Assembly (NCBI GenBank): GCA_030765055.1
Contig: JAUKNK010001236.1
Span: 1 to 64,000, forward strand
DNA length: 64,000 nucleotides
Direction of reading: 5' to 3'
Source of the DNA: Mantis religiosa
Taxonomy: Eukaryota > Arthropoda > Insecta > Mantodea > Mantidae
This document shows, one piece after another, positions 1 to 10,665 of this stretch. A program made the position numbers and the translations under genes. The notes under the pieces are model-generated. The model was not told where the DNA came from. It searched no databases and saw nothing but the letters and a program-made list of their open reading frames with translations. Position 1 is the first letter of the stretch, and each line of letters starts with the position of its first letter.

Positions 1-4
1 AACC

Positions 5-55
5 ATATTCCACAGCCTACGAAACATAGGGGATGTTTCCTAAGCTGTGGAATAT
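5..55. other. 51-nt near-perfect hairpin
   Basis: The arms ATATTCCACAGC (5-16) and GCTGTGGAATAT (44-55) are perfect complements. A mismatch, two pairs, another mismatch and a second perfect arm pair (GAAACAT 21-27, ATGTTTC 33-39) follow, closing on the 5-nt loop AGGGG. The total is about 21 base pairs in 51 nt. It could be a small structured RNA, a palindromic remnant of a mobile element or a cruciform site; nothing in the sequence decides. It recurs in every unit. Confidence 0.6.
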
Positions 56-534
56 CGTGCAAATCTTCTAGAATCTGCAAACATGTGCAAGTCCACTTAC
101 CACTTCTTGCTGGTTGCCTGTCTTCCTTCCTTGGCGTCCACTGTCACCCGTGCTTCTCTAGGGTTGCTGTAATTACTCGCTCTTCTGTGCCAATCACAAG
201 TTATGTAGGGTTTTCTGTAGCTGTATCTCACCAGGACCTGCAAAGCCAAGCATGTTACATGTAAGTTATAGGAAATGGTGTAATTTGTCTCAATTATCTG
301 AACACTGCTTTATGAATTGCTGGACAGAACTATGCTGCTCTTTAGCCAATCTGCAACATTTCATCGTGGAGGTCCCCCCTGCATTTTACAGTAGGAGGAA
401 GACGACATACAGCGCGCCCATGTTTGGTTCTTATCCATGTCATTTATCAGCATATTTCTCCCAAATATAACTTTTAATCTTAACCTATTTGCCCGACGCA
501 TGGATATCACACACTTTTAATGTATTGGAAATAT
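56..534. other. Leader spacer between hairpin and satellite A
   Basis: No gene is recognised here. A 72-codon open frame at 252-470 has no recognisable domain and is probably chance. The stretch is unique within the unit and repeats at 29719-30197 and 57658-58135. Confidence 0.5.
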
Positions 535-3500
535 TCAGGGTTTTGCCTAATGCAGAGTGACGTTATGCTTAGCAACTGCATCCCTTGATACGGGAGAAAT
601 TAACTGGTGCTGATGGAACATTTGAAATCCAAGGTTATTGGCACCATGCTCGGTAACTGTTCCTTGTATGTCTGCATTTGGTGTCCTCGCCCTGAGTTCT
701 TGGCATGTTTGTTTATTCTTTATTACAAATTAGCATTTCTTTAACTTCCAGGTACGTGATAATTGATCAGTCAGGTATCCCAAATGCAGACTGAGGTTAT
801 GTTTCTCAACTGCATCCAATAATACAAGTAAAGGTGACTGGTGATGATGGAATATGTGAAATGCAATGTTATTGGCACCATGCATAGTAAGAGGTGGTAA
901 ATGTTCCTCATATATCTACGTTTGGTGTCCTCGCCCTGAGTTCTTAGCATGTTTAATTGTTTATTACGAGTTGCCATTTCTCAAGCTCAAGGTAAGTGAT
1001 AATTAGTGAGCCAGGTCACCCAAATGCAAACTGAGGTTATGTTACTCATCTGCATCCAAATATGCAAGTAAAGGTGACTGGTGATGATGGAATATGTGAA
1101 ATGCAATGTTATTGGCATCATGCATAGTAAGAAGTTGGTAACCGTTGCTCGTACTTCTACGTTTGGTGTCCTCGCCCCTTATTCTTATAATGTTTTATTG
1201 TCTAATACGAGTTGCCCATTTCTCACGCTTAAAGCTAAGTGATAATTAGCCGGTAAGGTAAGCCAAATGCAAACTGAGGTTATGTTACTCATCTGCATCC
1301 AAAATTGCAAGTAAAAGTGACTGGTGGTGATGGAATATGTGAATTGCAATGTTATTGGCACCATGCATAGTAAGAGGTTGGTAAATGTTCCTCATATATC
1401 TACGTTTGGTGTCCTCGCCCTGAGTTCTTGAGCATGTTTAATTGTTTATTACGAGTTGCCATTTCTCAAGCTTCAAGGTAAGTGATAATTAGTGAGCCAG
1501 GTCACCCAAATGCAAACTGAGGTTATGTTACTCATCTGCATCCAAATATGCAAGTAAAGGTGACTGGTGATGATGGAATATGTGAAATGCAATGTTATTG
1601 GCATCATGCATAGTAAGAAGTTGGTAACCGTTGCTCGTACTTCTACGTTTGGTGTCCTCGCCCCTTATTCTTAATAATGTTTTATTGTCTATTACGAGTT
1701 GCCATTTCTCACGCTTAAAGCTAAGTGATAATTAGCCGGTAAGGTAAGCCAAATGCAAACTGAGGTTATGTTACTCATCTGCATCCAAAATTGCAAGTAA
1801 AAGTGACTGGTGGTGATGGAATATGTGAATTGCAATGTTATTGGCACCATGCATAGTAAGAGGTTGGTAAATGTTCCTCATATATCTACGTATGGTGTCC
1901 TCGCCCTGAGTTCTTAGCATGTTTAATTGTTTATTACGAGTTGCCATTTCTCAAGCTTCAAGGTAAGTGATAATTAGTGAGCCAGGTCACCCAAATGCAA
2001 ACTGAGGTTATGTTACTCATCTGCATCCAAATATGCAAGTAAAGGTGACGGTTGATGATGGAATATGTGAAATGCAATGTTATTGGCATCATGCATAGTA
2101 AGAAGTTGGTAACCGTTGCTCGTACTTCTACGTTTGGTGTCCTCGCCCCTTATTCTTATGATGTTTTATTTTCTATAACGAGTTGCCATTCTCAGGCTTC
2201 AAGCTAAGTGATAATTAGTCGGTCAGGTAACCCAAATCTGGTGATGATGGAATATGTGAAATGCAATGTTATTGGCAACATGCATAGTAAGAAGTTGCTC
2301 GTATTTCTACGTTTGGTGTCCTGCCCTGCATTCCTAGCATGTTGGTTTGTTGCTTATTACAAATTGGCATTTCTCAAGCTTCAAGGTAAGTGATAATTAA
2401 TCAGTCAGGAAACCCAAATGCAAACTGAGGTTATGTTACTAATCTGCATACAAATATGCAAGTAAAAGTGACTGATGATAATGGAATATGTGAATTGCAA
2501 TGTTATTGGCACCATGCATAGTAAGAGGTTGGTAAATGTTCCTCATATATCTACGTTTGGTGTCCTCGCCCTGAGTTCTTAGCATGTTTAATTGTTTATT
2601 ACGAGTTGCCATTTCTCAAGCTTCAAGGTAAGTGATAATTAGTGAGCCAGGTCACCCAAATGCAAACTGAGGTTATGTTACTCATCTGCATCCAAATATG
2701 CAAGTAAAGGTGACTGGTGATTATGGAATATGTGAAATGCAATGTTATTGGCATCATGCATAGAAAGAAGTTGGTAACCGTTGCTCGTACTTCTACGTTT
2801 GGTGTCCTCGCTCCTTATTCTTATCATGTTTTATTGTCTATTACGAGTTGCCATTTCTCACGCTTAAAGCTAAGTGATAATTAGCCGGTCAGGTAAGCCA
2901 AATGCAAACTGAGGTTATGTTACTCATCTGCATCCAAAATTGCAAGTAAAAGTGACTGGTGGTGATGGAATATGTGAATTGCAATGTTATTGGCACCATG
3001 CATAGTAAGAGGTTGGTAAATGTTCCTTATATATCTACGTTTGGTGTCCTCGCCCTGAGTTCTTAGCATGTTTAATTGTTTGTTACGAGTTGCCATTTCT
3101 CAAGCTTAGAGGTAAGTGAGGTTATGTTACTCATCTGCATCCAAATATGCAAGTAAAGGTGACTGGTGATGATGGAATATGTGAAATGCAATGTTATTGG
3201 CATCATGCATAGAAAGAAGTTGGTAATCGTTGCTCGTACTTCTACGTATGGTGTCCTCGCCCTGAATTCTTATAATGCTTTGTTTATTACGAGTTGCCAT
3301 TTCTCACGCTTAAAGCTAAGTGATAATTAGCCAGTCAGGTAACCCAAATGCAAACTGAGGTTATGTTACTCATCTGCATCCAAATATGCACATACAAGTG
3401 ACTGGTGATGACGGAATATGTGAAATGCAACGTTATTGGCAACATGCATAGTAAGAAGTTGCTTGTATTTCTACGTTTGGTGTCCTCGCCCTCAATTCTT

Positions 3501-6500
3501 AGCATGTTTTATTGTTTATTACGAGTTGCCATTTCTCAGGCTTCAAGCTAAGTGATAATTAGTCGGTCAGGTAACCCAAATCTGGTGATGATGGAATATG
3601 TGAAATGCAATGTTATTGGCAACATGCATAGTAAGAAGTTGCTCGTATTTCTACGTTTGGTGTCCTGCCCTGCATTCCTAGCATGTTGGTTTGTTGCTTA
3701 TTACAAATTGGCATTTCTCAAGCTTCAAGGTAAGTGATAATTAATCAGTCAGGAAACCCAAATGCAAACTGAGGTTATGTTACTAATCTGCATACAAATA
3801 TGCAAGTAAAAGTGACTGATGATAATGGAATATGTGAATTGCAATGTTATTGGCACCATGCATAGTAAGAGGTTGGTAAATGTTCCTCATATATCTACGT
3901 TTGGTGTCCTCGCCCTGAGTTCTTAGCATGTTTAATTGTTTATTACGAGTTGCCATTTCTCAAGCTTCAAGGTAAGTGATAATTAGTGAGCCAGGTCACC
4001 CAAATGCAAACTGAGGTTATGTTACTCATCTGCATCCAAATATGCAAGTAAAGGTGACTGGTGATGATGGAATATGTGAAATGCAATGTTATTGGCATCA
4101 TGCATAGTAAGAAGTTGGTAACCGTTGCTCGTACTTCTACGTTTGGTGTCCTCGCCCCTTATTCTTATAATGTTTTATTGTCTATAACGAGTTGCCATTT
4201 CTCACGCTTAAAGCTAAGTGATAATTAGCCGGTCAGGTAAGCCAAATGCAAACTGAGGTTATGTTACTCATCTGCATCCAAAATTGCAAGTAAAAGTGAC
4301 TGGTGGTGATGGAATATGTGAATTGCAATGTTATTGGCACTATGCATAGTAAGAGGTTGGTAAATGTTCCTCATATATCTACGTTTGGTGTCCTCGCCCT
4401 GAGTTCTTAGCATGTTTAATTGTTTGTTACGAGTTGCCATTTCTCAAGCTTCAAGGTAAGTGATAATTAGTGAGCCAGGTCACCCAAATGCAAACTGAGG
4501 TTATGTTACTCATCTGCATCCAAATATGCAAGTAAAGGTGACTGGTGATGATGGAATATGTGAAATGCAATGTTATTGGCATCATGCATAGAAAGAAGTT
4601 GGTAACCGTTGCTCGTACTTCTACGTTTGGTGTCCTCGCTCCTTATTCTTATCATGTTTTATTGTCTATTACGAGTTGCCATTTCTCACGCTTAAACCTA
4701 AGTGATAATTAGCCGGTCAGGTAAGCCAAATGCAAACTGAGGTTATGTTACTCATCTGCATCCAAAATTGCAAGTAAAAGTGACTGGTGGTGATGGAATA
4801 TGTGAATTGCAATGTTATTGGCACCATGCATAGTAAGAGGTTGGTAAATGTTCCTTATATATCTACGTTTGGTGTCCTCGCCCTGAGTTCTTAGCATGTT
4901 TAATTGTTTGTTACGAGTTGCCATTTCTCAAGCTTAGAGGTAAGTGAGGTTATGTTACTCATCTGCATCCAAATATGCAAGTAAAGGTGACTGGTGATGA
5001 TGGAATATGTGAAATGCAATGTTATTGGCATCATGCATAGAAAGAAGTTGGTAATCGTTGCTCGTACTTCTACGTATGGTGTCCTCGCCCTGAATTCTTA
5101 TAATGCTTTGTTTATTACGAGTTGCCATTTCTCACGCTTAAAGCTAAGTGATATTTAGCCAGTCAGGTAACCCAAATGCAAACTGAGGTTATGTTACTCA
5201 TCTGCATCCAAATATGCACATACAAGTGACTGGTGATGACGGAATATGTGAAATGCAACGTTATTGGCAACATGCATAGTAAGAAGTTGCTTGTATTTCT
5301 ACGTTTGGTGTCCTCGCCCTCAATTCTTAGCATGTTGTTTATTACGAGTTGCCATTTCTCAGGCTTCAAGCTAAGTGATAATTAGCCGGTCAGGTAACCC
5401 AAATCTGGTGATGATGGAATATGTGAAATGCAATGTTATTGGCAACATGCATAGTAAGAAGTTGCTCGTATTTCTACGTTTGGTGTCCTGCCCTGCATTC
5501 CTAGCATGTTGGTTTGTTGCTTATTACAAATTGGCATTTCTCAAGCTTCAAGGTAAGTGATAATTAATCAGTCAGGAAACCCAAATGCAAACTGAGGTTA
5601 TGTTACTAATCTGCATACAAATATGCAAGTAAAAGTGACTGATGATAATGGAATATGTGAATTGCAATGTTATTGGCACCATGCATAGTAAGAGGTTGGT
5701 AAATGTTCCTCATATATCTACGTTTGGTGTCCTCGCCCTGAGTTCTTAGCATGTTTTATTGTTTATTACGAGTAGCCATTTCTCAAGCTTCAAGGTAAGT
5801 GATAATTAGTGAGCCAGGTCACCCAAATGCAAACTGAGGTTATGTTACTCATCTGCATCCAAATATGCAAGTAAAGGTGACTGGTGATGATGGAATATGT
5901 GAAATTCAATGTTATTGGCACCATGCATAATAAGAAGTTGCTCATATTTCTATGTTTGGTGTCCTGCCCTGCGTTCTTAGCATGTTTTATTGTTTATTAC
6001 GATTTGCCCTTTCTCAGGCTTAAAGATAAGTGATAATTAGCCAGTCAGGTAATCCAAATGCAAACTGAGGTTATGTTACTCATCTGCATCCATTAATGCA
6101 AGTAAAAGTGACTGGTGAATGATGGAATATTTCAGACACGTTATTGGCACCTTGCATAGTGAGTAAGAAGTTGGAAAGTGTTCCTCGTATTATTACGTGT
6201 GTGTCCTCGCACTGGATTCTTGGCGTGTTTTATTGTTTATTACGAGTTGCCATTTCTCAGACTTCAAGGCAAGTGATAGTTGGTACAGTAACCAAATGCA
6301 CACTGAGGTTATGTTACTCATCTGCATCCAAATATGCAAGTTAAAGTGACTGGTGATGATGGAATATGTGAATTGCAGTGTTATTGGCACCATGATCCGT
6401 AAGAAGTTGGTAACCGTTCCTCGTTTTTCTACGTTTGGTGTCCTCGCCCTGAATTCTTAGCGTGTTGTTTTATTGTTTATTACGAGTTGCCATTTCTCAG

Positions 6501-7220
6501 GCTTCAAGCTAAGTGATAATTAGTCGGTCTGATAACCCAAATGCAAACTGAGGTTATGTTACTCATCTACATCCAAATATGCACATAAAAGTGACTGGTG
6601 ATGACGGAATATGTGAAATGCAATTGTTATTGGCACCATGCACAGTAAGAAGCTGCTCGTATTTCTACGTTTGGTGTCCCGCCCTGCATTCTTAGCATGT
6701 TGGTTTATTGCTTATTACAAATTGGCATTTCTCAAGCTTCAAGGTAAGTGATAATTAATCAGTCAGGTAACCCAAATGCAAACTGAGGTTATGTTACTAA
6801 TCTGCATCCAAATATGCAAGTAAAAGTGACTGGTGATGATGGAATATGTGAATTGCAATGTTATTGGCACCATGCATAGTAAGAAGTTGGTAAATGTTCC
6901 TCATATATCTACGTTTGGTGTCCTCGCCCTGAGTTCTTAGCATGTTTTATTATTACGAGTTGCCATTTCTCAGACTTCAAGAATAGTCGGTCAGGTAACC
7001 CAAATGCAAACTGAGGTTATGTTACTAATCTGCATCCAAATGTGCAAGTAAGTATAACTGGTGATGGAATATTTTATATGGAAGGATAATTAGTCAGGTA
7101 ACCTAAATGCATTGTGAGGTTATGTTTCTCTGCTGCATCCAATAGTTAAAGCAAATCTAGCCAGTGATGGAATTTTGAAAATGCTACTTTTATCAGCACC
7201 ATGTATTAGTAAGTACTTCA
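535..7220. repeat. Satellite A, tandem repeat of about 243 bp, copy 1
   Basis: About 27 degenerate monomers are arranged head to tail. The marker CAAATGCAAACTG recurs at 1021, 1264, 1507 and 1750, a 243-bp period. Monomers share GAGGTTATGTT, TTATTGGCA, TTTGGTGTCCTCGCCCTG and a CTTCAAGGTAAGTG-type end. Two monomer types partly alternate, and larger blocks are duplicated: the same short open frame occurs at 2208, 3552 and 5375. The first and last monomers are the most diverged, as is usual at satellite edges. Short open frames inside it are by-products of repetition. Most units carry splice-donor-like GGTAAGTG. Confidence 0.92.
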
Positions 7221-8149
7221 TATTAGCTGTTTGTCAAAAATCCAATGTTTTACATCTGCCCTCTCCATTCTATGAGTTTCATATGCAGAAGTTACAGAGA
7301 AAGCGTAAAGATTACATGCTTATATTCTGGCGTGAATTAAATATTATAATTTTGTTTATGGGATTTTTTCGTTGGATGGGATGTGATTTTGTAGCCAAGA
7401 AGGTATATCTCTTCTTAGGGAACCCAAATGTTTCAGGTATTATGGTAAGAAGCTTACTGGCACAGTGTTAGTGGAAAAATTTAGATTTCACCTCGTAGGT
7501 AGCTACTTTACGTTATATTTTATGTTCTTTTCTTTATGAATGTTTTCAGTTTTCTGCTGTGATTTATAACTTTCTTGCATGTTCTTAATCACTCTGATAT
7601 GCTCGGGGTGTAGCGATACTTAATGTATAGCACATTATTGTACCATTAAGAAAGGCTTTAGTGCAGGGATGCAGAGTGAGGTTATATTTCTCAACTGATT
7701 GCAGTTGAGTATTATGTAGAAGGATTAAACCACACTTTTACTTTGGGTCTTAAACCTTAAACATCATTTTAGCCTTACAGGTAATTGTCTTCCATTTACT
7801 TTGGTTCATTCCTAAGTTGATAAGACTTCAGGGACCCTGGTGCTTCTGCCCCCGTATCTTTCATTTGCAGTTTTTAATTACTATGAAGCAATCCTTAACC
7901 TGTGTACGTTGCTCTAAGTGATTGTCAATCAGAGTGTGTACAAACGTTACTGTTTTTCGTTGTGAATGGTAGTCTCTCTGGTTTATTAACCTACGCATAA
8001 TGTACGCTGCCAAGTCTACCAACTGCAGTTGGTTGCGGTGTTACAGGCTCGTCTTTTATCGACCTTCAGGTATACAAACAACATTTAATTGCTATCGAAC
8101 AACACTGTTCGCCAAAGTAGAAGATAATCAACGTTTACGGAACTGTTCC
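7221..8149. other. Spacer between satellite A and 112-bp array
   Basis: This AT-rich single-copy spacer has no recognisable gene. One isolated piece resembling satellite A (about 7667-7700, containing GAGTGAGGTTATA and CTCAACTG) suggests the satellite once extended further. A 98-codon open frame (7175-7471) starts inside the last satellite monomer and has no known domain. The equivalent in copy 2 is 36883-37811. Confidence 0.5.
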
Positions 8150-8676
8150 AATAAGGGGGATGGGTGCGCCATAACGGTTGTCATTGCTACGACTGGAACG
8201 ACCAATTAAGAGTCGGAATGTTTCCAAGACGTCAGACACGAAACCCTTGTTCCCAATTAAAGTTGGAGGGGAGAGGTACGTCATAACAGTTGCCATAGCA
8301 ACGACTGGAGTGACCAATTAAGAGTCGGGATGTTTCCATGACGTCAGACACGAAACCCTTGTTCCCAATTAAAGTTGGAGGGGAGAGGTACGTCATAACA
8401 GTTGCCATAGCAACGACTGGAGTGACCAATTAAGAGTCGGGATGTTTCCATGACGTCAGACACGAAACCCTTGTTCCCAATTAAAGTTGGAGGGGATAGG
8501 TACGTCATAACGGTTGCCATAGCAACGACTGGAGTGACCAATTAACAGTCGGGATGTTTCCAAGACGTCAGACACGAAACCCTTGTTCCCAATTAAAGTT
8601 GGAGGGGATGGATACGTCATAACGGTTGTCATAGCAGCGACTGGAGTGCCCAATTAATATTCGGGATGTTTCTTAC
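8150..8676. repeat. 112-bp tandem array with RFX, CRE and CCAAT-like motifs, copy 1
   Basis: About 4.7 units repeat with an exact 112-bp period. Each inner unit holds GTTGCCATAGCAAC (8289-8302, 8401-8414, 8513-8526), which fits the RFX X-box consensus GTTRCCnnRGYAAC. A TACGTCAT half-CRE lies just before it and a gaCCAATta box just after. Two units carry the full CRE palindrome TGACGTCA (8339-8346, 8451-8458); the others have AGACGTCA. The outer units have decayed X-boxes. The array lies about 1.2 kb upstream of H1. Enhancer-like function is inference. Confidence 0.85.
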
Positions 8677-9826
8677 GTCTAAAAGCAGTGATAAACATAG
8701 CGCAAACGAAAACGTAAACGTGCTCGGGACCTTATAAGATTTATATTTGCACTTTTCGATTGTCCTCGCTTACAGCTATTATAAATAATACCCACTGCAG
8801 TCACAACAAATCAAATAAATATGTGTATTCATGATCGTAAAATGATGCATGCTGTACATTGGATGCATGCTCTTCCAATTAACCTATTTTCATCATACTG
8901 GGCCTTCTATCTGTCACGTACTGTTTCTAAGGGGCTTTTTGCCCCTTGGTCATTTCAACATCCTCGACAGGTGTACCTGCTTACCGTTTCTTTGCATTCC
9001 GCTTGGTCCACGATGACCCGGGGGATCCTTCCTCGACGCCGGGCTCCCCTTTCTGTCCGTGCCGGAAGTTGGAATATGATTGATGCACAGCAACACCCTG
9101 CGACCGAAGGGTGCCTCTGTGGATCCCCCATGAGCTCTACATCGATATCTTACTTGCTTTCTCCGGTGCAACAGTACAGCAACCTCCTTGCCCAGGGCGT
9201 GGAGAGTCTTCTACGATGAGCGCTCGCCTGCGTCATGACCTGCTGCATTGTGCTTCCCAGACCTTGCGGAGGGTTTCTGGATCCTCTACCCAATTTAACA
9301 AGTCCCTCAGAGTCCTCCTAGACTAATCGGAACATCGTGGAACGATGGGAGTTGCGCCTTCATTGCCCTACTCGAGCGAAATTGTGTTCGATGCACCCCA
9401 ACTTTTGAGAGGCCTCAGTGACAGCTGGGAGTAACCTCGAGCGTGCTCGCTTCGTGTGGGGATAGGCAAAGGTTCGGACTTCTTGACCCCCAAGGGACAT
9501 CTCTCTTCGCAACCCCGTGCAGTCTTCCCACGCGAGAAACCCGGGGAACGTGCTGGGCCAGCATGGATTGCAAGCCCGAATTCGCCAGCCTCTCCAAAGG
9601 AGAGGTTTATCCTGAGCTAGATCACTTGGACCGCACAAGCATCCCAAATCTTCAAGGTATGCCGTTCTGCCCCTAGAAGCTGGCGCTTGGCACAAGCACC
9701 TTCGTGAAAAGGGTGAAATCCATGTCAGGAAGCACGCCACTGGCTCGTGGCCGTCCGCGCGACCTGACGGCTGCTCCCTCGTGTTTTCTATCAGGTTGTT
9801 AAATGACAACGCTGTGAACGGAAATA
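8677..9826. other. GC-richer spacer upstream of H1
   Basis: No gene is recognised. The base composition resembles the histone block more than the satellites. Open frames on both strands (8821-9219 plus, 132 codons; 9360-9809 minus, 149 codons) have no domain I recognise. A 7-bp hairpin with a T5 loop (AAGGGGC/GCCCCTT) lies at 8929-8947. The H1 promoter should be in the last 150 bases, but I see no convincing TATA box. A reversed AAAACAC, resembling the H1-specific box, is near 9781-9787. The copy 2 equivalent is 38339-39488. Confidence 0.45.
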
Positions 9827-9868
9827 ATGGCTGCGATTTTGAAAATTTTACTCATTTCCACTTGTGAC

Positions 9869-10498
9869 ATGGCAGACACAGCATCATCAACGGCTCTCGC
9901 AGCAGCTCCAGCGCAGGTTGCGCCCAAGAAGGCCAAGGCCTCTTCGGCAAAGAAGCCCAGGACGAAACCGGCACATCCTCGTACGTCAGAGATGGTGGGC
10001 AACGCCATCAAGAGCCTGAAGGAGAGGGGCGGTTCCTCTCTGCAGGCGATCAAGAAGTACATCGCTGCCAACTACAAGGCGGACTCCGAAAAGCTTGCGC
10101 CGTTCATCAAGAAGTACCTGAAAGCGGCCGTGGCTTCCGGAGAACTAGTACAGACCAAAGGCAAAGGCGCTTCCGGCTCCTTCAAACTCGCCTCGGCGGC
10201 AAAGCTCGAGAAGACTGCAGCATCCACTGCGCCTTCCAGGGGTCGACCTGCTGCGCCCAAGGAAAAGAAAACCTCGTCCTCCGGCAAGGCCAAGAAATCT
10301 GCACCTAAGGCGTCACCCAAGAAGGCTGCCAAGAAGCCCTCCGAGAAGAAGAAGGCCGCTTCGGTACCGAAGCCGAAGAAATCTCCTTCCAAGGCCAAGA
10401 AAGTCACCAAGATGCCGACGAAGAAGCCAAAGGCTCCCAAACCAAAGAAGACCCCCAAGGCCAAGGTACCCAAAAAGGCCAGCCCCAAAAAGAAGTGA
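9869..10498 (+). CDS. H1: Linker histone H1, copy 1
   Basis: This encodes a 209-residue replication-dependent linker histone, which binds linker DNA at the nucleosome entry and exit and compacts chromatin. A short Ala/Ser-rich N-terminal tail (1-35) is followed by the winged-helix globular domain (about 36-110, with SLQAIKKYI and GASGSFKL). A Lys/Ala/Pro-rich C-terminal tail (111-209) carries SPKK-type sites at about 149, 172 and 205. The chosen ATG (G at -3, G at +4) gives a usual H1 start. An in-frame ATG at 9827, also in good context, would add 14 mainly hydrophobic residues and make 223; I take it as 5' leader. There is no intron. It is transcribed alone, unlike the core histones, and ends with its own stem-loop 83 nt after the stop codon. 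Confidence 0.96.
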   Translation: MADTASSTALAAAPAQVAPKKAKASSAKKPRTKPAHPRTSEMVGNAIKSLKERGGSSLQAIKKYIAANYKADSEKLAPFIKKYLKAAVASGELVQTKGKGASGSFKLASAAKLEKTAASTAPSRGRPAAPKEKKTSSSGKAKKSAPKASPKKAAKKPSEKKKAASVPKPKKSPSKAKKVTKMPTKKPKAPKPKKTPKAKVPKKASPKKK

Positions 10499-10580
10499 GT
10501 CCCATGGTCAACAGACCCCGTGAGGGCCCCGACCCTGTCAAACTCTCCCCATTCCCCGGTTGGGTGGATTGGGGGAAAAC

Positions 10581-10596
10581 GGCCCTTCTCAGGGCC
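10581..10596 (+). terminator. H1 histone mRNA 3' stem-loop
   Basis: GGCCCTTCTCAGGGCC forms a 6-bp stem with a UCUC loop, where the other four genes have UUUC. The first and third loop uridines are kept. A purine stretch (GGAAAGGG, 10610-10617) is a plausible U7-binding downstream element. Confidence 0.92.
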
Positions 10597-10665
10597 ATCA
10601 GTCCGTCTTGGAAAGGGCATTAGGCATGGTCGATCAGTCCTGACTATCTCGGCAGATAGATTCAC

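Noticed and set aside
2208..2393. Repeated 61-codon open frame as a real small protein
   Set aside because: It is one satellite A monomer read through, recurring only where that monomer variant was duplicated, with no coding features.
8150..8676. CRISPR-like regular repeats
   Set aside because: Whole 112-bp units repeat with no unique spacers, and the genome is eukaryotic.
8929..8947. Histone mRNA stem-loop upstream of H1
   Set aside because: It has a 7-bp stem and T5 loop, not the 6-bp/4-nt form, and no histone frame ends before it.
10072..10665. 197-codon open frame antisense to H1
   Set aside because: It is the shadow of the Lys-rich H1 coding sequence, which reads as Phe/Leu-rich on the other strand.
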